Assembly: GCA_000416085.1 (NCBI GenBank)
Contig: KE356579.1
Coordinates: 1,515,265 to 1,521,669, forward strand
Length of the DNA: 6,405 nt
Direction: 5' to 3'
Origin: a halophilic archaeon J07HX64
GTDB taxonomy: Archaea; Halobacteriota; Halobacteria; Halobacteriales; Haloarculaceae
Part shown: piece by piece, positions 1 to 5,956 of the stretch
How positions within the stretch are numbered: position 1 is the stretch's first letter
Layout: each line of letters opens with the position of its first letter
The notes under the pieces: model-generated
The model's input: the letters and a program-made list of their open reading frames with translations, nothing else
Told to the model about the DNA's origin: nothing
The model's database searches: none
Made by a program: the position numbers and the translations under genes

Positions 1-1469
1 GTGTGCGCCCACCCGCATCGCCTCGTAGAGCACACCGGCCTCCTCGCCGCGCACCTCGCCGATTGCGAGCGCCCCGTCGCCGAGTCTGAGCGCGGTCCGG
101 AGCGCCTCTGCCGGCGAGAGCTCACCCCCGGTCTCGCCGGCCAGCAGCGCCTGCACGTCCCGTCCGGTCTCCTGGAGCGGACCGACGGGCAGTTCCGGCG
201 TGTCCTCGATGACGACTGTCCGCACCGCCGGTGGGAGCTCCCACAGGAGCGCGCCGAGCAGTGTCGTCTTTCCGGCACCCCGGGGACCCACGACGAGCAG
301 GGCGCGCCCGCGCTCGACAGACAGTGAGAGCAACGCTGCCGTTCGGGTGTGAGTGTCCCGTTGTCGACGAGTGCCGGTAGTGTCCAGACATCGCGGTCCT
401 GTGCCCGGAACGCAAAGGCTGTCCCGCTGCTGGTCGGGTCTGTGACACCTGCCACCCGGACCCGGCGGTCGGCGACTGTCGCTGTGGCGTCGAGCGTCGG
501 GTCCGCGCGGGAGAACGCCCGACCGCTCTCACGTCTGAACCGGGAGGCCAGCCCCTCGATGGCCCGCTCTGTCGGCCGCACGTTCGTCACCAGCGTCTCG
601 TCGTCGACCGTGACCCGGACCCGGTTGTCGGCGGCCGGCGCCGTGACGAACACGTCCGACACGGCGGGGTCCGCGAACAGGTCCGAGAGCAACCCGTGAC
701 CGCGGGTGTGTTTCGCCAGGGCTGTGACGACACGTTCGACCGGTATCTCGCTCCCACCGCTCCGGTCGGCCACCGCGGCCCGCACCGCGCGCGCCGGTGC
801 CCGGTCACCCCCCTCGACGTCGCCGGCCGCGAGTTGGCCGTACGCCGCTGCCAGCACTCCGAGCGCCTCCGCTCCGAGCCCGCTCTCGACGGGGGTCAAC
901 TGATACCGGTCCGGGCCGTCACGCCTGTAGCGACGCACCGTCCCACCGGTGTCGAGTTCCCGTGCTGCACATAGCTCCGTCGGCGGTGGTGTCGGTTCGA
1001 CCCGCCACCGACTCACGGTCGGCCCCTCGCAGGCGGCCAGTGCCTGCTCGTAGCCGTCCGCCCGGGCTGCCAGTTCGGCTAACCCCGTCTCCGCGGCGAT
1101 ATCGGAGACGGCATCGACCCGCCCTGTTGCCTCGTGGGCAGCACCGAGTGGGTCCCGCCGCGCCCGAGCGGCGAGGCGCTCGTCGTGGACGGTCACACGC
1201 TCGACGAACCGTCCCGCAGCCGTCAGGAGTGCCGCCGATCTCCCCTCGTACAGCCGCTCGACACCCGCGGTCTCGACGCTGACCGCCGCCGCGTCACGCT
1301 CGCTCAGCGCCCCGATGACCGTCTCCCGACAGCTCTGCTCGGCTGCCAGTAGACCACCACCCGGACAGTCTCCCGCGTCGACGACCAGCCGCTCACCGTC
1401 GAACGAGTGCACACACCGACACCCCTCCTCCGACTCCGACCCGAGGAGTGTCTCTTGCACGTCCAACAC
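1..1469 (-). pseudogene. Type II/IV secretion system ATPase (GspE/PilB/VirB11-like), partial and frameshifted
   Basis: This is a P-loop ATPase of the type that powers archaeal pilus or secretion machines from the cytoplasmic face of the membrane. Translated in the frame of 345-1469 it begins MLDVQETLLG. It has an N-terminal region with Cys17, Cys19, Cys35 and Cys47 (a possible metal site). The conserved ATPase N-domain follows: LFADPAVSDVFVTAP near 264-278, then ADPTLDATATVADRRVRVAG and DPTSSGTAFAFR near 344-355. Near 337-345 the frame shifts by one base. The downstream frame then gives Walker A GPRGAGKTT (262-288), VVIEDTPELP, and the Walker B region LGDGALAIGEVRGEEA (40-87). The C-terminus lies beyond the left edge. 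The GTG start at 1469 is chosen because a TATA-like TTTAAG lies 27 nt upstream, as expected for a leaderless transcript. Related loci usually continue into a TadC/GspF-like membrane gene, which would lie outside this window. Family assignment is strong; the substrate is unknown. Confidence 0.85.
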
Positions 1470-1493
1470 AGCCTTTGCTGCTCCTGTGATGAT

Positions 1494-1501
1494 ACTTAAA
1501 T
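1494..1501 (-). promoter_or_regulatory. TATA-like promoter element of the secretion ATPase gene
   Basis: On the minus strand the sequence reads ATTTAAGT. Its centre is about 27 nt upstream of the GTG codon at 1469, the usual spacing from an archaeal TATA box to the transcription start. This supports a leaderless mRNA starting at or next to that GTG. It argues against the in-frame GTG at 1505, which would overlap the element. It also means the ATPase gene need not depend on read-through from the upstream nuclease gene. Confidence 0.6.
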
Positions 1502-1539
1502 CCACGTAGGGCTACTGGCGCTGTGTTTACACGTCCTGG

Positions 1540-1563
1540 CCGGCCGTCACCGGTGATAGCCGG
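1540..1563 (-). terminator. Inverted repeat downstream of the nuclease-like gene, possible terminator
   Basis: CCGGC and GCCGG arms flank the perfect palindrome TCACCGGTGA (1547-1556), forming an interrupted inverted repeat about 30 nt past the stop codon of the minus-strand nuclease-like gene. It could fold as a hairpin at the 3' end of that transcript. There is no clear T-tract directly after it, so the terminator role is an inference. The rest of 1470-1592 holds only the ATPase promoter and no gene. Confidence 0.3.
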
Positions 1564-1592
1564 AGGAACTCATCGCGCCGTGGCTCCTGCGG

Positions 1593-2071
1593 TCACGATG
1601 GGTCACCGGCGATGGTGTCGCAGAGCACGTCCGCGACGGTGTCGGCGGCAGTCTCCCAGTCTTCCGGCCAGGTCCCGCCACGCTTCGGCGGGTCGAGGTC
1701 GAACTCGACCGGTGTGTACGACAGCCTGTCAACTGTCTCCGCCGCGACCCGCCCGACGAACTCGGCGTTTCGTCGCTTCGAGGAGACACCGCCTCGCTGC
1801 AGGTCGTAGTAGCCGGTGAACAGTTGGAAGACAGCCACCGCCTCTGTGTCGAACTCGCCGCTCTCGAGATGGCGGAACAGCTTCGCGGTGTTGTCCGCCG
1901 GGTCTGCACGCCGCCACTCGAGTTCGACGAGATACCGCTCCTACCGCCGTCACCGGCGATATCGACCCGTGTCCCCGCGACGGACTCCTCTGTCTGCCAC
2001 GTGACCGACGGGCAGCGCTCGTCGAGTGCCGCCCGGAGGTAGCTCTGTACGGTGGTAGCGAACTCGCCCAC
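1593..2071 (-). pseudogene. Small PD-(D/E)XK nuclease-like protein, frameshifted
   Basis: With one base restored near 1935-1942 the gene encodes about 159 residues beginning MGEFATTVQSYLRAALDERC. The first third is read in the frame of 2071-1943 and contains GTRVDIAGDGGR. The rest is read in another frame and contains RYLVELEWRRADPADN, then KLFRHLESGEF, a Tyr- and Phe-rich middle, and the C-terminus VLCDTIAGDPS. The order VDI, short gap, strand with ELE followed by an R-R-x-DP-x-x-N helix resembles a PD-(D/E)XK nuclease core: Asp37 and Glu50 are candidate metal ligands, and Glu52 stands where Lys is usual. I do not recognise a named family, so the nuclease role is tentative. The GTG start at 2071 is set by a TATA-like element 27 nt upstream. 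No methyltransferase partner lies next to it, so a restriction-modification role is not supported here. Confidence 0.6.
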
Positions 2072-2093
2072 ACCCGCCGGTACGCAGCTCGGG

Positions 2094-2099
2094 CTAATA
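2094..2099 (-). promoter_or_regulatory. TATA-like promoter element of the nuclease-like gene
   Basis: The minus strand reads TATTAG, centred about 27 nt before the GTG at 2071. This supports a leaderless start there rather than an upstream in-frame start further into the divergent region. The element lies within the 92-nt gap shared with the divergent permease gene. Confidence 0.5.
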
Positions 2100-2163
2100 C
2101 AGCTTTGTCTGCACTCGTTACAACCGGCACCCTCTTGAGTCGGGACCGGAAACTGCGCGGTAG

Positions 2164-3347
2164 ATGGTTCTGACGACGGCGGTAGCGACGCTCGTGGTGG
2201 CGGCACTCGCGAGCGTGTTCATGGCCTGGACAATCGGTGCGGGCTCGTCCGGGTCGACACCGTTTGCGCCGGCCGTCGGTGCGAACGCCATCTCGATCAT
2301 GCGTGCCGGGTTCCTGGTCGGTGTGCTCGGCCTGCTCGGCGCGGTGTTGCAGGGTGCGAACGTCACCGAGGCTGTCGGGACGGAGCTGGTCACCGGCGAG
2401 ACCCTCTCCGGTCCTGCGGCCGCGGTTGCGCTCGTCATCGCGGCGTCACTGGTCGCGGTGGGTATCTTTACCGGCTACCCGATTGCGACGGCGTTCACCG
2501 TCACCGGCGCTGTCATCGGCGTCGGACTGGCGATGGGTGGCGGCCCGGCGTGGTCGAAGTACGGCGAGATCGGTGCCCTCTGGATCGGTACACCGCTCGT
2601 CGGCGGTGGTGTCGCGTACGCGACGGCTCGACTACTCCGCAACGAGGCGCGGTCGACGGTCCGCACACTCGGTGTTCTGGGTGGTGTCGTCGGTCTCATC
2701 CTCGGGAACGTCCAGTTTGTCTTTCTCGCGCCGGGCAGCGAACAGGCCTCGCTCTCCCGCGCCGTCGTCACCCAGTTCGGCGGTGGCTCCGTCACCTACG
2801 CCGTGACGTCGCTCGTGGTGGCGCTCTGGTCGGCGGACTGCTCGTGAGTCGGGCACGGCGCAACTCCGCCCGGACACAGCGACGGTTCCTGCTCGTGCTT
2901 GGCGGTCTGGTGGCGTTCTCGGCCGGCGGCAGTCAGGTCGGACTCGCTATCGGCCCGCTGGTGCCGCTTTTCGGCGAGTTCGACGTACCGCTCGTGGCGC
3001 TGCTTCTCGGTGGCGGACTCGGCCTGCTCGTCGGCTCCTGGACCGGTGCACCCCGGATGATAAAGGCACTCTCGCAGGACTACTCCGCGCTCGGCCCCCG
3101 CCGGTCTATCGCCGCGCTCATCCCCTCGTTCGCACTCGCACAGACGGCCGTCTTCTTCAGCATTCCCGTCTCGTTCAACCAGATCATCGTCTCCGCTATC
3201 GTCGGCAGTGGCTACGCCGCGGCGGGCGGTGACGGCGAGGTCAGCGCGGCCAAACTCGGCTACACTGTGCTCGCGTGGATTGCCTCACTCGCGGGGGCGT
3301 TCGCGCTCAGCTACGGGGCGTTCACCCTCCTGACGGCACTGGTGTAA
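2164..3347 (+). pseudogene. PiT-family inorganic phosphate (anion) permease, frameshifted
   Basis: This is a membrane transporter of the PiT family (PF01384), expected to move inorganic phosphate or a similar anion using a cation gradient. The ATG at 2164 directly follows an in-frame TAG, so no longer start is possible. The first half, about 221 residues, has alternating hydrophobic segments and the first PiT repeat: FMAWTIGAGSSGSTPFAPAV, then VGIFTGYPIATAFTVTG. At 2824-2830 one base appears to be missing: after LVVAL the reading frame changes and continues as VGGLLVSRARRN. The second half carries the second repeat, GGSQVGLAIGPLVPLFGE, GSWTGAPRMIKALSQDYSAL, and IPVSFNQIIVSAIVGSG, followed by two further membrane segments. 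The joined length is about 394 residues, normal for the family. As written, the upstream frame stops at 2848. No regulator or phosphate-sensing partner is visible. A convincing TATA element at the expected distance is lacking; TTACAA at 2118-2123 is a weak candidate. Confidence 0.85.
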
Positions 3348-3377
3348 CCCCGCTCAGTCGGCGCTTTGCAACCGGTT

Positions 3378-3502
3378 GAACAGCGCCTGCACGTCGAAGA
3401 TGGAGACCCGCTCGGGGTCGAGTCCGCTGAAGTTGTACGCCCAGGCGCCGTTCTGTACCGGGGCGGCACCGAGGTTGTCGAACAGCGCCTGTACGTCGAG
3501 GA
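3378..3502 (-). repeat. Duplicated dockerin segment encoding DVQALF
   Basis: The stretches 3378-3400 and 3480-3502 match at 21 of 23 bases. They encode the paired I-x-DVQALF helices of the dockerin. This is the ordinary twofold structure of a dockerin domain, here still very similar at the DNA level. Confidence 0.7.
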
Positions 3503-3905
3503 TATCGAACGACCCGTCGCCGGTCACGTTCTCGTAGAGACCGTCATCGGGGAACGCCGCTGCCTGCGTCGGTGGACTGTCGGCCCCGGGGAGGGAAGGC
3601 GGTCTCAGTTCGATGTTGGGAACGGTCGTCTCGTCGTTCTGGACGGTCACGTCGGTGCTGGTCGGCGCGAACTGGTCGTCCTCGGGGACCACCTCGTAGC
3701 CCCCTGCCGGCAGGACCTCGGCGTACACCCCGTCTCCGTTCGTTCTCGCTGTCCCCGTGCGTTCGCCGTTCTCGTAGAACGCGATATCGACTCCCCGGTA
3801 CCCCTCGCCAGCGGTGTTAGTGAGGCTCCCGCTAACCGTCCCGCGCCCGTCGACTGCCGTCACCACCCCGGAAGAATTCCCGACAAATGGCACTCCCTCG
3901 GGCTG

Positions 3906-4185
3906 GGTGATGTCTATAGTGAACTCCGTTCCCGGCGCGATATCGACCCCATCCCGGGTTTCCTGAAAGTCCACCACTGCGGTCCACTCGTTCGGCTCGT
4001 CGGCCGTTGTCTCCAGCACGAACATCCCCTCGACAGTTTTGAAAACCGGGGTGCCCGCTCCGGTTTCGGAGAGCATCCCGATACCCATGACCTCGTCGGT
4101 GTCGAGGTTCGTAGTGCCCGAGACTGGCACATTTGGCAGCCCCGGCACGTCGAGGGCCTCCCCATTTATAATCCACCTCCGCCCA
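3906..4185 (-). repeat. Second copy of the duplicated surface module (domain)
   Basis: This copy starts WAEVDYNGEALDVPG and continues PVSGTTNLDTDEV, then PVFKTVEGMFVLET, VVDFQETRDGVDIAPGTEF and TIDIT. It aligns along its length with the copy at 4480-4767. The pattern of an SGT(T/A) strand, an (S/V)F(S/K) strand, a (V/T)-x-DF strand and a final T(I)-(E/D)-(L/I)-T strand resembles haloarchaeal BGTF-like surface domains. That family label is an inference. The frameshift falls inside the first ten residues of this copy. Confidence 0.6.
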
Positions 4186-4200
4186 CATCGCCGGCACGTC

Positions 4201-4389
4201 GTACTCACTGGTTGTGGTCTGGACGTTCTCGGTGTCGGGTCGTTCGACAGTGAGTTCCACCTGATAACTGCCGGCCTCGCTGTAAGCGTGTGTGACCACC
4301 TCACCCGTCGCCGTCTCGCCGTCATCAAACTCCCACTGGTAGCTCTCGACCGCACCACCGGTTGCCGACGCGTCGAACGTCGTCTCGTA
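4201..4389 (-). other. PKD-like domain within the surface protein
   Basis: Residues 183-245 of the surface protein show the PKD pattern: FDAS, then YQWEFDDGETATGE, THAYSEAGSYQVELTV. The W-x-F-D-D-G and Y-x-x-x-G-x-Y-x-V-x-L signatures are clear. PKD domains are extracellular beta-sandwich spacers or adhesion domains. It separates the two module copies. Confidence 0.8.
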
Positions 4390-4479
4390 CTCCGGGACCG
4401 GCACCGGTCTGTCGATGTCGAACTCGACCGCTCCGGGGGTCGTTCTGCCGGGGACCGGGCCATCCTCGGTTATCTCCTC

Positions 4480-4767
4480 ACCGGTTTCGGTCAACTCGAT
4501 GGTCACCTCGAGGTCCCGCCAGTTCGGAACTCCACTGAAGTCGAACGTTGTCTCCCAGGGGCTGAACTCCGCGTTCGGATCCGGAGGGTCGACGACGACG
4601 CCCTCGGCGACCCTCGAAAAGGAGGGCTCTTGCCCGTCGACACTGTCGACGTAGATATCTATATCCATCTCCTCTACAAAAAGAGAGATATCGGCCGTCC
4701 CCGAGATGGTTACCCCTTGCTTCGTCGGTACGTCGAGTTGCTCCCCCTCGTAGTCGACATCTGCCCA
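4480..4767 (-). repeat. First copy of the duplicated surface module (domain)
   Basis: This copy starts WADVDYEGEQLDVPT and continues VTISGTADISLFVEEM, IYVDSVDG, PSFSRVAEGVVV, TTFDFSGVP and LEVTIELTET. It follows the Tat signal directly and precedes the PKD domain. It is more acidic and slightly longer than the second copy. Confidence 0.6.
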
Positions 4768-4957
4768 CGGTTCGTCCTGTACCGTCTGCAACCCGTTGTC
4801 ACCGCCGCCGGCCGCGGTGCCGACCCCGCCTGCCCCGACCAGGCCGGCACCGGTTGCTCGCACGAACGTGCGCCGGTCGACCCCACTCGCCCCCTCCGGT
4901 CTGCTCCGTGTCGATCTTTTTTCATCTTCTGTCATGCTTCGGTAGACAACTCTATTG

Positions 4958-4967
4958 GAAAAAAATC
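4958..4967 (-). promoter_or_regulatory. T-rich promoter element of the surface-protein gene
   Basis: A run of seven T residues on the minus strand (4959-4965), preceded by A, is centred 27 nt upstream of the ATG at 4935. The spacing matches the other leaderless starts in this window. The composition is not a typical TATA box, so confidence is modest. An alternative TATA-like element, TTATTTA, at 5040-5046 would imply a leader of about 80 nt. Confidence 0.4.
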
Positions 4968-5078
4968 TTTCCATATCAGAACAGTGTCAGGGAACTACCG
5001 CGCTACCTGCTACGGAATCACCAGTCGCGATGCCACAGTCTAAATAAGATACAGAGCCAGTTCCGCCGTGCTCTGAGA

Positions 5079-5121
5079 GCCACCGCGGCGCGGTGGCGGT
5101 CGTGTGACGCGACGCGTCGCG
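5079..5121. repeat. Two adjacent palindromes in the divergent intergenic region
   Basis: GCCACCGC and GCGGTGGC (5079-5097) form an 8-bp stem with a 3-base spacer. Eleven bases further on lies the perfect 14-bp palindrome CGCGACGCGTCGCG (5108-5121). They sit about 70-115 nt ahead of the nucS start and 140-190 nt ahead of the surface-protein start. They could be regulatory protein sites, stem-loops, or remnants of an older element. No gene is seen in 4936-5193, and nothing further is supported there apart from the promoter elements. Confidence 0.55.
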
Positions 5122-5163
5122 GGCGGGATTGTGTCACCTGTTCGCCAGCCCACGATGATGTCG

Positions 5164-5169
5164 TTTTAG
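5164..5169 (+). promoter_or_regulatory. TATA-like promoter element of nucS
   Basis: TTTTAG is centred 27 nt before the GTG at 5194, the expected TATA-to-start spacing for a leaderless haloarchaeal transcript. It supports GTG 5194 as both the transcription and translation start. Confidence 0.6.
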
Positions 5170-5193
5170 TGGGTCCGCGGGCTATCGCGTCTC

Positions 5194-5925
5194 GTGACAG
5201 AGAACCTGCTCACGGCTGTCGCCCCGGACGGCGAGGAGGCACTCGCGCTCGTCGAGGCGAGTGAGGAGCGCGGGTTGCTGTGCACACTCTTTGGCCGGTG
5301 TCGTGTCGTCTACGACGGTCGCGCGTCGAGCAGACTCGACCCAGGTGACCGGCTCGTGGTGCTCAAACCCGACGGGACGGTGCTGGTCCACACGGACGGA
5401 GGCCAGCAACCGGTCAACTGGCAGCCACCAGGTTGTACCCACGAGGCCGCTGTCGAGGATGGTGAGTTCGTCGTCCGGAGCCACCGAAGCAGTCCGTCGG
5501 AGGAGCTCGTGGTGCGTTTCGAGCGACTCCGCCACGCGACAGCGTACGACGTGACAGACCCTGCTGAGCTGGCGCTGACCGGCACCGAGGAGGACCTCCG
5601 TCAGCGGATTCTCGACGACCCGGAGCTGCTGGAACCGGGGTTCGAACCGCGCGCCACCGAGCGGGAAACCCCCGCTGGTGCGGTCGATATCTACGGCGAG
5701 GACACCGATGGTAACGTCGTGGTGGTCGAACTCAAGCGCCGTCGCGTCGGGCCCGATGCGGTCAGCCAGCTCAATCGTTACGTCGAGGCGCTCGTGCGTG
5801 ACCTCCACGCCGGTACGACCGTCCGTGGGGTTCTGGTCGCCCCGTCGGTCACCGACACGGCAACGCAGCTGCTTGCCGAGCGCGATCTTGAGTTCGTCTC
5901 ACTCACCCCCGCGCCCGATACCTGA
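5194..5925 (+). CDS. nucS: Endonuclease NucS (EndoMS), intact
   Basis: NucS/EndoMS is a DNA mismatch- and branch-specific endonuclease that works as a dimer, usually with the PCNA sliding clamp. The 243-residue protein has the family's N-terminal DNA-binding half: TLFGRCRVVYDGRASSRLDP, KPDGTVLVHTDGG and PVNWQPPG with Trp76. The C-terminal RecB-like nuclease half follows: AGAVDIYGED with Asp165, VVVVELKRR with Glu179 and Lys181, and AVSQLNRYVEAL with Gln192 and Tyr196. These match the known D, E-x-K and Q-x-x-x-Y catalytic arrangement. All expected active-site residues seem present and the frame is unbroken. The GTG start is set by a TATA-like element 27 nt upstream. The C-terminus ends TPAPDT; I do not see a clear canonical PIP box there. 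It converges on mutS with 25 nt between the stops, so it is transcribed on its own. Confidence 0.95.
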   Translation: MTENLLTAVAPDGEEALALVEASEERGLLCTLFGRCRVVYDGRASSRLDPGDRLVVLKPDGTVLVHTDGGQQPVNWQPPGCTHEAAVEDGEFVVRSHRSSPSEELVVRFERLRHATAYDVTDPAELALTGTEEDLRQRILDDPELLEPGFEPRATERETPAGAVDIYGEDTDGNVVVVELKRRRVGPDAVSQLNRYVEALVRDLHAGTTVRGVLVAPSVTDTATQLLAERDLEFVSLTPAPDT

Positions 5926-5940
5926 CCGACACTCTCCGCC

Positions 5941-5956
5941 CGGTGAGAACTCACCG
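5941..5956. terminator. Hairpin between the convergent nucS and mutS ends
   Basis: CGGTGAG and CTCACCG pair around a 2-base AA centre, giving a symmetric inverted repeat that begins 15 nt after the nucS stop and overlaps the mutS stop codon. Its place between two convergent genes suits a bidirectional transcript end. There is no T-tract, so this remains an inference. Confidence 0.35.

Larger units (their letters stand above)
3354..4935 (-). pseudogene. Tat-exported surface protein with PKD and dockerin domains, frameshifted
   Basis: Joined across one extra base near 4165, this gene encodes 526 residues. The N-terminus has a Tat-type signal, VDRRTFVRATGAGLVGAGG (Arg21-Arg22). Then come a surface module (57-152), a PKD domain (183-245, with ESYQWEFDDGE and THAYSEAGSYQVELTV), a second copy of the module (251-343), a carboxypeptidase-regulatory-like beta domain (366-443, GTVSGSLTNTAGEGYRGVDI), a Pro/Ala linker, and a C-terminal dockerin (466-523) with two DVQALF helices. 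The first dockerin loop, NVTGDGSFDILD, looks calcium-competent; the second, NFSGLDPERVSIFD, is degenerate. The sequons NSS, NVT and NFS suggest N-glycosylation. It is probably an extracellular protein that docks to a cohesin partner; no catalytic domain is seen. The ATG at 4935 is preferred over the one at 4974 because a T-rich element sits 27 nt upstream and it leaves a shorter lead before the twin Arg. The stop is 6 nt from the convergent permease stop. Confidence 0.8.

Noticed and set aside
1..974. Open frames on the plus strand over the ATPase region (1-327, 349-699, 696-974)
   Set aside because: They are mirror frames of the minus-strand ATPase; their breaks follow the ATPase frame change and they carry no domains.
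2072..2206. Upstream extension of the nuclease-like gene
   Set aside because: The frame is open to 2206, but a TATA-like element at 2094-2099 sits inside it at the right distance from GTG 2071, and the extension reads as low-complexity sequence overlapping the permease start.
4160..4172. Programmed ribosomal frameshifting at TATAAATGGGG
   Set aside because: The site is not a known slippery heptamer, no strong downstream structure is evident, and three unrelated neighbouring genes are also frameshifted, which favours sequence error or decay.
3366..4253. Long open frame of 295 codons on the plus strand
   Set aside because: It lies antisense to the surface-protein gene; its translation is Arg-rich, low in acidic bias and has no recognisable domain, while the minus strand gives clear PKD, carboxypeptidase-regulatory and dockerin domains.
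4936..4974. Earlier ATG at 4974 for the surface protein
   Set aside because: It would overlap the T-rich promoter element and add 13 residues with Phe and Val ahead of a Tat signal; ATG 4935 fits the promoter spacing better.
4039..5043. Open frame of 334 codons on the plus strand
   Set aside because: Antisense shadow of the surface-protein gene that also spans its promoter region; high GC makes long chance frames common, and no domain is seen.
5182..5808. Open frame of 208 codons opposite nucS
   Set aside because: It shares codon phase with nucS on the opposite strand, and the nucS frame has all family motifs.
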